DNA of 64,000 nt from Luteirhabdus pelagi (GTDB taxonomy: Bacteria > Bacteroidota > Bacteroidia > Flavobacteriales > Flavobacteriaceae): assembly GCF_016827595.1 (NCBI RefSeq), contig NZ_JAECMS010000002.1, positions 372,001-436,000 of the forward strand, in the 5' to 3' direction. How positions within the stretch are numbered: position 1 is the stretch's first letter; each line of letters starts with the position of its first letter. The notes beneath the pieces were generated by a model, which saw nothing but the letters and a program-made list of their open reading frames with translations, was not told the origin of the DNA and made no database searches. The position numbers were made by a program, and so were the translations under genes. Positions 16,512 to 26,544 of the stretch are shown piece by piece.

Positions 16512-17543
16512 TTAAAGTAATTCCTTAATCTTTGAAAGGACTGTTTCTACGGAAATCGTTTCCATGGCTTTTTCATACCCTTGCGGCAGCTTATTTCCAT
16601 AGACAGAAGTAGGGATTAACGGGAATTTCTTTCGATTGGCCAACAACTGATTTTCTTCAGGTTGATCAAAAGGCACGAAACCTGCGTAAGGATGGGTAAC
16701 GCCCCAGAGCGTTAGTACCGGAATACCATACATAGCTGCTAAGTGGCCGTTTCCACTATCCATTGCCACCATAAGGTCGAGGTTTGAAATAAGCGCTAAT
16801 TCTTCTTCAAAGGTGAGCTTATGCGCCATGTTCTGCACATTCTCCAAGCCTTTTGCCATAGTATCGAGTTTTTTTACCTCTTCTTCTCCGCCACCAAAGA
16901 GAAAAACGATGTATTCGTTCGAAGTATTTAGTTTTCGCACCACTTCCTCCATCATGAAAAAGGGATACTCTTTCCCTGAAAAGGCAGCAAATGGCGCAAT
17001 ACCAATAGCTTTTCGAGCCTCTTTCCCAATTAAGCTCTTCAGTCTTGGAGTGAGCGGCTGACGCGCAGGAAAAGAATGTTCATCTAATTCTATGGGCAGT
17101 CCCAATGCTTCAAAAACGTCGGCATAGCGCTGATGCGTGGTTTTTAACGGTTGAATATCCGCCCCTTGGGCTTGGGTAAGCGCACGTTTATCGGTTCGTC
17201 CCTTATCGATAGTTTCAACCGTAATACCGTTTAGCATAAAATAGCCGCTCAGCAATTTTGATCGGATGACATTATGAAGGTCGGCAACGGCCTGAATATT
17301 TCGGCTTTTCAATTCCTTCCCTAGTGAAAGGAGTCCGAAACCTTTATGTTTCCCGTACACCTCAGCTTCCACAAAATCGGTACGGGGTAAATCCTTGAAA
17401 AAGGGCTTAAAAAGTTTTTTGGATACGACGGTAAGCTTCAATTTTGGATAGGTTTCCTGAAGCACGCGTAGTACAGGTACCGTCATTGCTACATCTCCCA
17501 TAGCAGAGAGTCTAATTACGGCAATATGTGAGTAATCGGCCAT
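16512..17543 (-). CDS. Glycosyltransferase family 9 (heptosyltransferase-like)
   Basis: A 343-residue GT-B enzyme of the ADP-heptose:LPS heptosyltransferase family. The N-terminal IAVIRLSAMGDVAMTVPVLR and the acceptor-domain motif AMDSGNGHLAAMYGIPVLTLWGVTHP are hallmarks. Such enzymes extend the lipopolysaccharide core at the cytoplasmic face. The exact sugar cannot be told from sequence. It follows a DUF4254 gene by 13 bases, and these two are often neighbours in flavobacteria, suggesting a shared envelope role. Separate from the main polysaccharide cluster. Confidence 0.9.
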   Translation of the reverse strand: MADYSHIAVIRLSAMGDVAMTVPVLRVLQETYPKLKLTVVSKKLFKPFFKDLPRTDFVEAEVYGKHKGFGLLSLGKELKSRNIQAVADLHNVIRSKLLSGYFMLNGITVETIDKGRTDKRALTQAQGADIQPLKTTHQRYADVFEALGLPIELDEHSFPARQPLTPRLKSLIGKEARKAIGIAPFAAFSGKEYPFFMMEEVVRKLNTSNEYIVFLFGGGEEEVKKLDTMAKGLENVQNMAHKLTFEEELALISNLDLMVAMDSGNGHLAAMYGIPVLTLWGVTHPYAGFVPFDQPEENQLLANRKKFPLIPTSVYGNKLPQGYEKAMETISVETVLSKIKELL

Positions 17544-17556
17544 AGTGGCGCGAGGC

Positions 17557-18168
17557 TTATTTTTTGTCGCCGCGAAGAACAGGATTCAATTCTTGATCGT
17601 TGTACATCTTCATTTGTCTGTACACCTTCATATACTTTCTTCCGTGTGCGATATCTTCCAATAATTGATTGATAGCAGTACTTAAGTCAACACGCTGCTC
17701 CAATAACACATCCAATTTCGCTTTGCACTTCATTTGATGTTCTTGGGTAGCATCGGTTCGATTTGCTTCTTCATCCATATGATAGATTTTCAACGCTAAG
17801 ATAGAGAGGCGGTCGATCCCCCATGCTGGACTTTCGGTATTGATAGTAGCGTCGGGCTTCACTTGAACATCCTTAAACTTATCGAGGAAATAGCTGTCGA
17901 TATATTCTACCGTATCGGTACGGTCCTGATTGGAAGCGTCGATTTTCCGTTTTAGTTCCAAGGCTTCAACAGGATTGATATTGGGGTCACGAATCAAATC
18001 CTCATAGTGCCATTGTACCGTATCGATCCAACATTTGCGATATAATAAGTGCTCTAAAAGTTCTTCTTTTTTATTGTAGGGATTTTCGAATGGCTGATCG
18101 ACACGATCTAGTTCGTGATACTTTTCAATAGCCTGTTGAAATATTTTGTTCGCAGAGTCGGTAAACAT
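17557..18168 (-). CDS. DUF4254 protein
   Basis: A 203-residue protein of the DUF4254 family. It is helical and charged, with characteristic segments NPYNKKEELLEHLLYRKCWIDTVQWHYEDLIRDP, KIDASNQDRTDTVEYID and SPAWGIDRLSILALKIYHM. No signal peptide or membrane helix, so cytoplasmic. The biochemical function is unknown; conserved linkage to a GT9 glycosyltransferase suggests a role in lipopolysaccharide core synthesis. A TACCTTTG -7 box lies 14 bases upstream. Confidence 0.88.
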   Translation of the reverse strand: MFTDSANKIFQQAIEKYHELDRVDQPFENPYNKKEELLEHLLYRKCWIDTVQWHYEDLIRDPNINPVEALELKRKIDASNQDRTDTVEYIDSYFLDKFKDVQVKPDATINTESPAWGIDRLSILALKIYHMDEEANRTDATQEHQMKCKAKLDVLLEQRVDLSTAINQLLEDIAHGRKYMKVYRQMKMYNDQELNPVLRGDKK

Positions 18169-18182
18169 GGATTCTTTTTTTG

Positions 18183-18190
18183 CAAAGGTA
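18183..18190 (-). promoter_or_regulatory. -7 box (TACCTTTG) for DUF4254-GT9
   Basis: Minus-strand TACCTTTG matches TAnnTTTG, with a 14-base gap to the ATG at 18168. It probably drives the two-gene unit. No -33 TTG at proper spacing. Confidence 0.4.
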
Positions 18191-18237
18191 CCATATTTTC
18201 AGCGGAGATAGCATCGTAATATTTGAAAGCGTGCAAC

Positions 18238-19161
18238 CTACAACCACCAAACAGTTATGGGCATCAAGAGCAGAAACCATACTATCGCTTCACGAATGAA
18301 GCCTTCGGGAATTCGTTCGATGTAGTTGGCGGTAATTACAGCCAGAAAAGGCATGGTGAAAAATAATTCTGCTCCCGTTTTTTCTGGCGCTGCCATCGCT
18401 GTGGCCAAAGCGATCACCAGTCCGCCCAACATCATAAAGGCATTGGGTTTTTCCTTCTTTGAAACATTAGCAATAACGAAAATATACCGAATACCCGTCC
18501 AGATTAATAATCCGAGTAACACTGCAGCCGGAATCAGCAAGCTGGAATCGTTATATGACGAAAAATTAAATCCGACAGCTTCCGGCCAATGTAAAAACCA
18601 TAACAGTCGATCCTCGGCAAGGGCATACCAAGCGGTAGCCATCATAAAAATTGAAAAGAAGCCGATAAAGGGGATAAAGTAATCCTTTGCTGTGGTAAAC
18701 GGACTTCGGATGATTTTAAAAAACAATAGGATCATAAATAGAATAGCGCCGAAATGAAATAAGGAGGCTACCGAAATCCAAAGGGCCGTATCGAATAGTT
18801 TTTTCTTTACGTCCTTCCCTGAGAAAACGCTAATCATGCGTCGGAAGGCTAATAATAGGAAAAGGACCGAAAATAATATACGGTTTGAATTAAAAATGGC
18901 GGGGACCGCCACCACAAAACAACAAAAGAGAAAAATGGCATAGGAGTTTGAAAAAGTAAGATGGTTCTTCCGTATGATGAAATCCAATACCAACACCATA
19001 AAGATACAAAGACCTATTGCCAATAGGTATTGAGGAATATTACCGATAGTGAACCACGCTGATTGCAACGGGATTGCACCAAAAAAATAGCCAACAATCA
19101 GAAATGCTCCCAAAAAGATGAAATGGATCGGTTTCGATTTTTCAAAAAAGTTTGCGAGCAT
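18238..19161 (-). CDS. DUF6427 membrane protein
   Basis: A 307-residue polytopic membrane protein with about nine or ten hydrophobic helices, matching the DUF6427 family of flavobacteria (N-terminus MLANFFEKSKPIHFIFLGAF). Two NS/SN-containing loops (TFSNSYAIFLF and FNSNRILFS) are typical. Function unknown. It is divergent from a small DUF6341 gene, an arrangement that recurs in this family and may reflect a functional link. Confidence 0.85.
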   Translation of the reverse strand: MLANFFEKSKPIHFIFLGAFLIVGYFFGAIPLQSAWFTIGNIPQYLLAIGLCIFMVLVLDFIIRKNHLTFSNSYAIFLFCCFVVAVPAIFNSNRILFSVLFLLLAFRRMISVFSGKDVKKKLFDTALWISVASLFHFGAILFMILLFFKIIRSPFTTAKDYFIPFIGFFSIFMMATAWYALAEDRLLWFLHWPEAVGFNFSSYNDSSLLIPAAVLLGLLIWTGIRYIFVIANVSKKEKPNAFMMLGGLVIALATAMAAPEKTGAELFFTMPFLAVITANYIERIPEGFIREAIVWFLLLMPITVWWL

Positions 19162-19185
19162 TAGCCGGTATTTTTTCTATTTTTG
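19152..19185 (+). promoter_or_regulatory. Promoter of the DUF6341 gene (TTG-N23-TATTTTTG)
   Basis: TTG at 19152-19154 and TATTTTTG at 19178-19185 are spaced 23 bases. The start codon at 19204 follows 18 bases later, supporting that ATG over the upstream one at 19183, which lies inside the -7 box. Confidence 0.55.
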
Positions 19186-19203
19186 CGCTATAAAGATACC
19201 TAT

Positions 19204-19440
19204 ATGGAGTGGAAAGATATATTTTACGGCATTCAAGATTTATTTGAAGACTTTCTTTTTATCCCTTACGATGCATTGCGTAGTTGGGAATTGGACAGCT
19301 GGTGGGGCGCCAACATCATGAGTTGGTTGTTTATGATCATCGGTTTTGTAGCCTTTGTATACTGGATGCGTAAGTTGAAGGATTTCAACGATAATAACGA
19401 AGAAGATCGCAGTCAGACCTCACATTCTTTCTTGGGATAA
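19204..19440 (+). CDS. DUF6341 small membrane protein
   Basis: A 78-residue protein (MEWKDIFYGIQDLFEDFLFIPYDALRS...) with one membrane helix (about 37-54, MSWLFMIIGFVAFVYWM). It matches the small flavobacterial family DUF6341, sometimes mislabelled uracil phosphoribosyltransferase because of a neighbouring gene. No catalytic motifs. Its TAA is directly followed by the reverse-complement stop of purD (TAATTA), so there is no space for a terminator. Confidence 0.8.
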   Translation: MEWKDIFYGIQDLFEDFLFIPYDALRSWELDSWWGANIMSWLFMIIGFVAFVYWMRKLKDFNDNNEEDRSQTSHSFLG

Positions 19441-20712
19441 TTACAGGTCGAACCCTAGATCTTTACGATAATACATCCTATCGAACGAGATTTTCTCTAC
19501 GTTTCGGTAGGATTTTTTTAGTGCTTTTTCGTAATCGTCGCCAAAGGAGGTTACCGCTAAAACACGACCCCCACTCGTAACTGTTTTCCCTTCTTTCAAA
19601 GTAGTTCCGGCATGGAATACGATAACATCCTCTTCCATGGTATCCAATCCAGAAATTTCCTTGCCTTTTTCATAGCTCTCCGGATATCCTCCCGATACAG
19701 CCATTACCGTGGTTGCCGCTCTTGGGTCTATTTCAACTTCGACGGAGGCCAATTGTTGCTGGAAGGTCTTTTCAAGCAACACACCTAAATCACTTTTAAT
19801 TCGTGGCAACACGACTTCGGTTTCAGGATCGCCCATACGCACATTGTATTCGATTACGTAGGGATCGTCATTTACCTTAATCAGTCCAATAAACACAAAG
19901 CCTTTATAGTCGATTTCCTCCTCTTTCAAACCACGGACGGTAGGTTTTACGATACGGTCTTCAATCTTCTTCATAAACGCTTCATCAACAAAAGGAACAG
20001 GTGAAATAGCGCCCATTCCGCCCGTATTCAATCCTGTGTCGCCTTCACCAATACGCTTATAATCCTTTGCAGTGGGTAGGATTTTGTATGAGTTCCCATC
20101 GGTTAGCACGAATACGCTGAGTTCGATACCATCCAAGAATTCTTCGATGACAACAGTTGCACTGGCATCGCCAAATTTGCCGCTTAGCATATTTTCAAGT
20201 TCTTGTTTGGCCTCTTCCAGATCATCGATAATCAATACTCCTTTTCCTGCTGCCAATCCATCCGCTTTTAACACATAGGGAGATTCTAAGGTTTCAAGAA
20301 ATTCCTTTCCTGCTTCGATAGAATCTTCTTTAAAGCTTTCGTAGGCCGCCGTAGGAATGTCATAAAGCGCCATAAACTCTTTTGCTCGCTCCTTGCTGCC
20401 TTCGAGTAAGGCACCGCGTTTGGAAGGGCCGATAATGGCTACTTTATTCAGCTCGCTATCTTGTTTGAAGAAATCTACAATTCCATCCACCAATGGATTT
20501 TCAGGTCCAACCACCACCATTCCGATTTCATTTTCGAGCACACAGTTTTTTATAGCATCGAAATCGGTTACGGAAAGGGAAATATTGGTGGCGATTTTCG
20601 AAGTACCTGCATTTCCAGGTGCTACGAATAGTGAATCGCAGCGCTCGCTTTGGGCAAGTTTCCATGCAAAGGTATGTTCGCGGCCACCGGAGCCAAGGAC
20701 TAGAATATTCAT
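19441..20712 (-). CDS. purD: Phosphoribosylamine-glycine ligase (GAR synthetase)
   Basis: PurD carries out the second step of purine synthesis, joining glycine to phosphoribosylamine with ATP. The 423-residue product has the ATP-grasp architecture: N-terminal LVLGSGGREHTFAWKLAQS, the central VVIEEFLDGIELSVF and the metal-binding IEYNVRMGDPETEVVLPR. Length is normal. It is preceded by a TATTTTTG -7 box 26 bases upstream of its ATG and appears monocistronic. Convergent with DUF6341. Confidence 0.97.
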   Translation of the reverse strand: MNILVLGSGGREHTFAWKLAQSERCDSLFVAPGNAGTSKIATNISLSVTDFDAIKNCVLENEIGMVVVGPENPLVDGIVDFFKQDSELNKVAIIGPSKRGALLEGSKERAKEFMALYDIPTAAYESFKEDSIEAGKEFLETLESPYVLKADGLAAGKGVLIIDDLEEAKQELENMLSGKFGDASATVVIEEFLDGIELSVFVLTDGNSYKILPTAKDYKRIGEGDTGLNTGGMGAISPVPFVDEAFMKKIEDRIVKPTVRGLKEEEIDYKGFVFIGLIKVNDDPYVIEYNVRMGDPETEVVLPRIKSDLGVLLEKTFQQQLASVEVEIDPRAATTVMAVSGGYPESYEKGKEISGLDTMEEDVIVFHAGTTLKEGKTVTSGGRVLAVTSFGDDYEKALKKSYRNVEKISFDRMYYRKDLGFDL

Positions 20713-20738
20713 AATGGGAGGTTTTCTTTTTGCTTCAC

Positions 20739-20746
20739 CAAAAATA
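20739..20746 (-). promoter_or_regulatory. -7 box (TATTTTTG) of purD
   Basis: Minus-strand TATTTTTG matches TAnnTTTG, with a 26-base gap to the purD ATG. No -33 TTG at usual spacing. Confidence 0.4.
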
Positions 20747-20780
20747 ATTGTTTGTACCTTGAAGCCCTAATTATTTATCG

Positions 20781-22088
20781 GTGAATTTGTTCGAGCTCAC
20801 ATTACGGTTTAAAGGTTTTCCCATAGGGAAGGCGAAGGCCCGTTTACGGGAAATTCAGCAGGTAGCAGAAGCCGACCGAGAACTCTTTCAACAGAAGTTG
20901 CGAGAAGATATTGTTCGGTATCACCAACGTGAGAATTCTTTTTATAAGGCATTTTCGAAAGATACGAATCCCGAAACCTGGGAGTCGCTTCCCATTATGA
21001 CCAAAAAAAAGTTACAGCAACCCCTTGGCAATCGATTATCGCATGGTTTCAACGCAAAGAATGCCTATATCAACAAAACCTCGGGTTCTAGCGGCCATCC
21101 CTTTATTTTTGCAAAGGATCATTTCTGCCATGCGATGAGCTGGGCCGTTTTTATCGATCGCTATCGTTGGTATGGTTTGGATATGAATCGTGATTTACAG
21201 GCGCGGTTTTACGGTATTCCCTTGGATAAAAAAGGCTATTGGAAAGAGCGTTTAAAAGACCGATTGGGAAAGCGGTATCGATTTCCCGTTTTTGACCTAT
21301 CGGAAGAAAAGCTTCAAGAGTTTGTCGGCCATTTTAAAAGGAAACCGTTTGTTTACCTAAATGGGTATACGAGTTCTATTGTTCTCTTTGGAAAATTTCT
21401 GAAAGAAAGGGGTATTGTACTAAAAACCGTTTGCCCTACCTTAAAGCTGTGTATTGTGACCAGCGAAATGTTATTTAAAGAAGATGAAAAGCTGTTAGAG
21501 GCAGTGTTAGGCGTTCCTGTGGTGAATGAATACGGTGCTAGTGAAGTGGGGATGATAGCATTTCGCAATAGTGAAGGTGAATTCCTGATTAACCATGACG
21601 ATCTGTTTGTTGAAGTAGTCGATGAACAGGGAAAAACCGTCCCTAATGGCGAATCTGGCAGAATTGTTATTACCTCGCTTTTTAACCGAGCCCATCCGAT
21701 GATTCGGTATGAAATTGGCGATATGGGAGTGTTAGCTGAAGAAAGCACTAGTTCGCGCCCTATCCTTTCAAAACTTATTGGAAGAACAAACGATATGGCT
21801 AGGTTACCAGACGGTAAGACAGTTCCTGGGCTAACATTTTTTTATGTCACTAAAAGTGTAATTGAGGACGATGGAAATGTAAAGGAGTTTGTGGTGGAAC
21901 AACATGAAACGGCTCGCTTCGTGGTGTTGTATGTTTCTGAAACGGTAATCTCTTCGGAAAAGGAGCAACAGATAAAAAACGCCTTCGCAACATACGTGGG
22001 AGATCATCTTCGGATAGACTTTCAGAAAGTAACCATAATGGATCGGTCGAATCGCGGTAAGTTAAAGCAATTCATTTCGAAATTATAA
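20781..22088 (+). CDS. PaaK/CapK-like adenylate-forming enzyme
   Basis: A 435-residue member of the phenylacetate-CoA ligase family. The ATP-binding P-loop is TSGSSG (100-105), followed by EYGASEVG and a YEIGDMG adenylation motif. Relatives called CapK occur at capsule loci and may activate an acyl group or amino acid for attachment to glycans; the substrate here is unknown. The start is GTG, with no nearby ATG. It lies at the edge of the polysaccharide cluster, convergent with the GT2 gene and overlapping it by six bases. A role in decorating the glycan is inference from position. Confidence 0.85.
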   Translation: MNLFELTLRFKGFPIGKAKARLREIQQVAEADRELFQQKLREDIVRYHQRENSFYKAFSKDTNPETWESLPIMTKKKLQQPLGNRLSHGFNAKNAYINKTSGSSGHPFIFAKDHFCHAMSWAVFIDRYRWYGLDMNRDLQARFYGIPLDKKGYWKERLKDRLGKRYRFPVFDLSEEKLQEFVGHFKRKPFVYLNGYTSSIVLFGKFLKERGIVLKTVCPTLKLCIVTSEMLFKEDEKLLEAVLGVPVVNEYGASEVGMIAFRNSEGEFLINHDDLFVEVVDEQGKTVPNGESGRIVITSLFNRAHPMIRYEIGDMGVLAEESTSSRPILSKLIGRTNDMARLPDGKTVPGLTFFYVTKSVIEDDGNVKEFVVEQHETARFVVLYVSETVISSEKEQQIKNAFATYVGDHLRIDFQKVTIMDRSNRGKLKQFISKL

Positions 22089-22859
22089 GCGCTCGAATTG
22101 TTTGGGGCGCTCTATGAAGTATTCCCAAAAAAACCGTAACAAATATGCTGTTGATTTAAGTGTGCTAAAGCCTAGAAAGGAACGGTAGAACTGATAGTTA
22201 TACGGAATGAGCTTCCACTTATTCGTACTCATAGAATCCCTTCTTAATCGGTAATACGCCAAATCTTCCTGCAATCCCAGTGCTGGATTTCCACTTCGTT
22301 CGATAGCTGTAAGCCAAACGGCCCAATCTTGGCGTTTTCGAAGGTTCGGTGCCAAGATTTTTCCTAATTTATCAGCATTATACATGCCTGTTAGGTTTCC
22401 AATATAGTTATTGGTCAGTTGCTTTTGATAGGTAAGTGTTGGAAGTGCCTTCACTCGTTTCAAAAACGATTTCCCCATTTCATCCATGTGGAGGTAGTTT
22501 GTGAATGAAACCATGCAGGCTTTCTCTTGCATAAATGAAAGTTGTTTCGCCAATTTTTCTGGATGCCATAGATCGTCGGCATCCAGAAAGGCAATAAAAC
22601 TGCCATTAGCCATTTCGGTGGCTTTGTTGCGACAATAGGCAGCTCCTCTATTTTCAGTTTCAGTATGAAGTCGAATACGCGAATCTTCAGCAGCAAGCTT
22701 GGTTACAATAGCGTTGGATGCATCGGTGGAGGCATCATCTACGATACATGCTTCCCAATGTTTATAGGTTTGGCTTTGAAGGCTTTGGATAGTTGCCTCA
22801 ATAAAGTGTTCAGCGTTATATAAGGGCGTAATAACTGATATTACAGGAGTGGCCTTCAT
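22083..22859 (-). CDS. Glycosyltransferase family 2
   Basis: A 258-residue GT-A inverting glycosyltransferase. The nucleotide-sugar binding core is visible: VISVITPLYNAEHFI, IVDDASTDAS and the DADD metal-binding motif (FLDADDLWHPEK). The C-terminal part has a hydrophobic segment but no clear membrane helix pair. It is the last gene of the minus-strand polysaccharide cluster, and its ATG overlaps the preceding sugar-phosphate transferase stop as ATGA. Donor and acceptor sugars cannot be read from the sequence. Confidence 0.92.
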   Translation of the reverse strand: MKATPVISVITPLYNAEHFIEATIQSLQSQTYKHWEACIVDDASTDASNAIVTKLAAEDSRIRLHTETENRGAAYCRNKATEMANGSFIAFLDADDLWHPEKLAKQLSFMQEKACMVSFTNYLHMDEMGKSFLKRVKALPTLTYQKQLTNNYIGNLTGMYNADKLGKILAPNLRKRQDWAVWLTAIERSGNPALGLQEDLAYYRLRRDSMSTNKWKLIPYNYQFYRSFLGFSTLKSTAYLLRFFWEYFIERPKQFERL

Positions 22860-24214
22860 CAGTATGCCTTTTTGTCCCCACGAAGTGCGTTATAAGCCGT
22901 TTGGAATACAATTTTTATATCTAAAAAAAGTGACCAATTCTCCAAATAGAAGATATCGTACTTCACGCGATTAATAATATCTGTTTCCGTTTCCACTTCA
23001 CCTCTATATCCACTAACCTGTGCTAATCCTGTGATGCCTGGTTTGATAAAGTGACGAACCATAAATTTGTCAACCCTTCCTGCATACATATGGGTATGGC
23101 TAACCATGTGTGGACGAGGACCGACTACAGACATTTCACCTTTTAATACATTAATAAACTGTGGCATCTCGTCGATACTTGTCTTTCGTAGAATACGCCC
23201 TACTCTAGTAATCCGTTCATCACCTCTGCGAACTTGGTGAATATGTGCTTCAGGGTTTGGGCGCATAGAACGAAATTTATAGCAGAAAAACTCTTTATAA
23301 TCCAGTCCGTTTCGCTTTTGCTTGAAAAATACAGGGCCTTTCGATTCTAATTTTATGATGATAGCCAACAATGGTGTTAACCAAGATAATAACCCAATAA
23401 TTACCAATAGGGATAAAGTTACATCGAAACTTCTTTTAACGAACTTATTGAAGGGTTCGTCCATCGGAATTTTCCGAAGCGAAAGTATCGGCAAAACGCC
23501 GTAATAGGTAAAATCCAATTTTTTGCTATAGATCTCCTTATTATCCGGCAGGAATTTAAGCACTTTGAGGTTATTGTCGACATAATCGATAAGCTTTATT
23601 AGGTCTCGATTGTTGACTTCTGCTACGGAAGAATAAATTTCATCGATCGGATGTGCTTTAATGAATCGGATGCATTCATCTATAGAGACCTTATTAGGTC
23701 CTGTTAAATCGAATGTCCTCTTTAAGTGATAGCCGTATTCTGGATTATCGGAAAAAAACTTTCGGAGTTGGTCCGTTTTTTTATTAAGGCCTATAATAAC
23801 TACATTTCTACGATTTCCCCCCATAAGCCCTCGATACTTCTTCAATAAAAAATAAACCGTGAACTTTATAATGGAAACCGCTATCATAACTATGATGATG
23901 TACCTTAGAATTGCCCATGGTAAGCGTTCAATGGTATTAAAGACTCCGAAAAATGCAAAAACAATTAAGGTGAATATGACAAATTGCTTAACAATAAGCG
24001 ACATAATCTTAGCCACATGTGTAAAGCGATATATTTCGTAAAAATCAGATTTTAGGGAAAGAATAATCCATCCCGTGGTAATAAAGATGATATAATTCAG
24101 AAACTGAAGAGGTTCTTCGAAAAAATAGAAAGCAAAACCATGAATGATTCCTAAATCTACCAAATAGGAAAGCGGTCGTAAAAATCCCGAATATCGCCCA
24201 CTTTTAAAAATCAT
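22859..24214 (-). CDS. Initiating polyprenyl-phosphate sugar transferase (WcaJ/WbaP type)
   Basis: A 451-residue polyisoprenyl-phosphate hexose-1-phosphate transferase that loads the first sugar onto undecaprenyl phosphate. N-terminal four or five membrane helices, a nucleotide-binding-like middle domain (VVIIGLNKKTDQLRKFF) and one more helix before the catalytic domain. The catalytic domain has GPVFFKQKRNG, KFRSMRPN, SIDEMPQFINVLKGEMSVVGPRP and PGITGLAQVSGYRG. It defines the cluster as a Wzx/Wzy-type pathway. The sugar is probably glucose or galactose, by family; not proven. Confidence 0.93.
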   Translation of the reverse strand: MIFKSGRYSGFLRPLSYLVDLGIIHGFAFYFFEEPLQFLNYIIFITTGWIILSLKSDFYEIYRFTHVAKIMSLIVKQFVIFTLIVFAFFGVFNTIERLPWAILRYIIIVMIAVSIIKFTVYFLLKKYRGLMGGNRRNVVIIGLNKKTDQLRKFFSDNPEYGYHLKRTFDLTGPNKVSIDECIRFIKAHPIDEIYSSVAEVNNRDLIKLIDYVDNNLKVLKFLPDNKEIYSKKLDFTYYGVLPILSLRKIPMDEPFNKFVKRSFDVTLSLLVIIGLLSWLTPLLAIIIKLESKGPVFFKQKRNGLDYKEFFCYKFRSMRPNPEAHIHQVRRGDERITRVGRILRKTSIDEMPQFINVLKGEMSVVGPRPHMVSHTHMYAGRVDKFMVRHFIKPGITGLAQVSGYRGEVETETDIINRVKYDIFYLENWSLFLDIKIVFQTAYNALRGDKKAY

Positions 24215-24219
24215 TCGTA

Positions 24220-25206
24220 CTATCTGATATGTTTTGAAAAATCTTTATGCTCACTTTTTTCCAATTCTTCTTTAGAAAGTGATTGGAAGTATTTATAGGT
24301 TTCTTCCATACCTTTCTCCCTAGAAACCTTGGGTTCCCAACCCATTACTTTTTTAGCAAGGTCGATATTGGGTTGTCGTTGTAAAGGATCATCTTTTGGA
24401 AGCGGTTTGAAGATAATCTTCTGATCGGTTCCGGTAAGTTTGATTATCTCTTTCGCAAAATCCAGTATTGAAATCTCATCTGGGTTTCCAATATTTACGG
24501 GATTGGAATAATCGCTCATTAACAAGCGGAACAATCCCTCCACCTGATCGTCGACATAGCAAAATGAGCGTGTCTGACTACCATCGCCAAAAACGGTGAG
24601 GTCTTCACCTCGGAGCGCTTGTCCTATGAATGCCGGAATTACACGACCATCGTTCAGGCGCATTCTAGGCCCATAGGTATTAAATATTCGCGCAATTCTC
24701 GTTTCCAATCCGTGAAAACGGTGATAGGCCATGGTCATACTTTCTTGAAATCGCTTTGCTTCATCATAAACACCTCTTGGTCCGATCGTATTAACATTAC
24801 CGTAGTAATCCTCACTCTGCGGATGAACTAAAGGATCGCCATATACTTCAGAAGTAGAAGCAATTAAAATTCTAGCCTTTTTCTCTTTTGCAAGGCCTAA
24901 TAAATTATGGGTGCCTAGAGAACCTACTTTCAAGGTTTGAATTGGGATTTTCAAATAATCGATGGGACTGGCTGGTGAAGCAAAATGTAAGATATAGTCG
25001 ATGTTGCCAGCAACGTGTACAAATTTTGTTACATCGTGGTGATAGAAATGAAAGTCTTCTCGCTCGAAAAGATGTTGAATGTTCTTTAAATCCCCTGTAA
25101 TCAAATTGTCCATGGCGATAACCTCGAAACCTTCATTCAAAAAGCGATCGCATAAATGCGATCCAAGGAAGCCAGCACCTCCTGTAATTAAAACCCTTTT
25201 TTTCAT
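24220..25206 (-). CDS. UDP-glucuronate decarboxylase (UDP-xylose synthase)
   Basis: A 328-residue extended short-chain dehydrogenase that decarboxylates UDP-glucuronate to UDP-xylose. NAD motif GGAGFLG (9-15), the STSEVYGDP segment with E120 found in UXS enzymes, and the YxxxK pair Y147/K151. The downstream [13 protein letters not shown] and the R-rich [10 protein letters not shown] are typical of UXS. It overlaps the preceding ugd gene by four bases, and ugd makes its substrate, so the pair is functionally linked. Confidence 0.92.
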   Translation of the reverse strand: MKKRVLITGGAGFLGSHLCDRFLNEGFEVIAMDNLITGDLKNIQHLFEREDFHFYHHDVTKFVHVAGNIDYILHFASPASPIDYLKIPIQTLKVGSLGTHNLLGLAKEKKARILIASTSEVYGDPLVHPQSEDYYGNVNTIGPRGVYDEAKRFQESMTMAYHRFHGLETRIARIFNTYGPRMRLNDGRVIPAFIGQALRGEDLTVFGDGSQTRSFCYVDDQVEGLFRLLMSDYSNPVNIGNPDEISILDFAKEIIKLTGTDQKIIFKPLPKDDPLQRQPNIDLAKKVMGWEPKVSREKGMEETYKYFQSLSKEELEKSEHKDFSKHIR

Positions 25207-26519
25207 ACTTTTTCTACTTTTTTCCTTCCGATGGAAACATATGTAAACCCTTCTTGGTCCATCTCATCAATATCATACAGATTTCTCCCGTCAAACACAA
25301 CGGGATGATTCAAAAGCTCTTTTACCTTCGTTAGGTTTGGAGTTCGAAAAATACTCCACTCCGTACAGATTAAAAGTGCATCTGCATCTTCTAAGGCATC
25401 GTACATTGAATCGGCATAATACAGGACATCCCCAAATCTCTTTTCAATATTCTCCATGGCTTCGGGATCAAAAACCTTTAGCACGGCCCCTTTTTCAAGT
25501 AAGCCCTCCATCATGTCGATTGAGGGAGCTTCTCGAATATCATCCGTTTCAGGCTTAAAAGCCAACCCCCATACGGCAATTGTCTTATTAGAAAGGTCTT
25601 CCTTAAAGTAAGTAGAGATTTTTGGAAGAAGAATTGTTTTTTGCTCCGAATTAACTTGAATTACGGAATTGAGAATTTCAAAGGTATAGGAAACATCCTT
25701 GCCTGCCTTCTGAAGTGCTTTCACATCTTTTGGGAAACAAGATCCTCCGTATCCTATTCCAGGGAATAGGAATCGCTTTCCAATACGACTATCTGTTCCC
25801 ATTCCAACGCGCACTTTATCTACATCGGCCCCAACTTTTTCGCAGTAGTTTGCGATTTCATTCATGAAGGTAATTTTGGTGGCCAAAAATGAGTTAGCTG
25901 CATATTTAGTGAGTTCCGCCGATTTTTCGTCCATGATCAAAATTGGATTTCCAGATCGCACATAAGGATTATAGAGCTTCTCCATAAGTTGGATAGCTTT
26001 TTTGCTACTCGAACCAATAACGATTCGCTCGGGTTTTAGAAAATCGTCGACTGCAAATCCTTCTCGAAGGAATTCAGGATTTGAAACCACGTCGAAGTCG
26101 CATTTCGCATGGGCGGCAATAACCTCTCTAACTTTATCGGCCGTTCCTACGGGAACAGTACTTTTATCGACAATCACCTTATAGCTTTCAATATTTTTAC
26201 CGATATCGTGAGCAACTTTCAAAACGTATGAAAGATCTGCGCTTCCATCTTCACCTTCTGGAGTAGGAAGTGCCAGAAATAGTATTTCACCATGTTTTAG
26301 TCCCTCTTCAAAAGAAGTCGAAAAGGATAGGCGATTCGCCTTAATATTTCGATCGAATAGAACATCCAAATGAGGCTCATAGATGGGAACGATTCCCTTT
26401 CTCATTTTATCCACTTTTTCTTCGTCTATATCTATGCAGACTACCTCATTACCAGTTTCCGCAAGACAGGTGCCTGTAACTAAGCCAACATATCCAGTTC
26501 CTATAACTGTAATTTTCAT
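25203..26519 (-). CDS. ugd: UDP-glucose 6-dehydrogenase
   Basis: Oxidises UDP-glucose to UDP-glucuronate with two NAD. The 438-residue product has the Rossmann motif GTGYVG (7-12), the STVPVGT segment, and the catalytic cysteine C261 in [10 protein letters not shown]. It supplies the next gene (UXS) with substrate; the stop and start codons overlap. A TACATTTG -7 box lies 25 bases upstream, so it could start an internal transcript for the ugd-UXS-transferase-GT2 part of the cluster. Confidence 0.97.
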   Translation of the reverse strand: MKITVIGTGYVGLVTGTCLAETGNEVVCIDIDEEKVDKMRKGIVPIYEPHLDVLFDRNIKANRLSFSTSFEEGLKHGEILFLALPTPEGEDGSADLSYVLKVAHDIGKNIESYKVIVDKSTVPVGTADKVREVIAAHAKCDFDVVSNPEFLREGFAVDDFLKPERIVIGSSSKKAIQLMEKLYNPYVRSGNPILIMDEKSAELTKYAANSFLATKITFMNEIANYCEKVGADVDKVRVGMGTDSRIGKRFLFPGIGYGGSCFPKDVKALQKAGKDVSYTFEILNSVIQVNSEQKTILLPKISTYFKEDLSNKTIAVWGLAFKPETDDIREAPSIDMMEGLLEKGAVLKVFDPEAMENIEKRFGDVLYYADSMYDALEDADALLICTEWSIFRTPNLTKVKELLNHPVVFDGRNLYDIDEMDQEGFTYVSIGRKKVEKV

Positions 26520-26544
26520 GTCAAATTTTTGAATTATTGATTGG

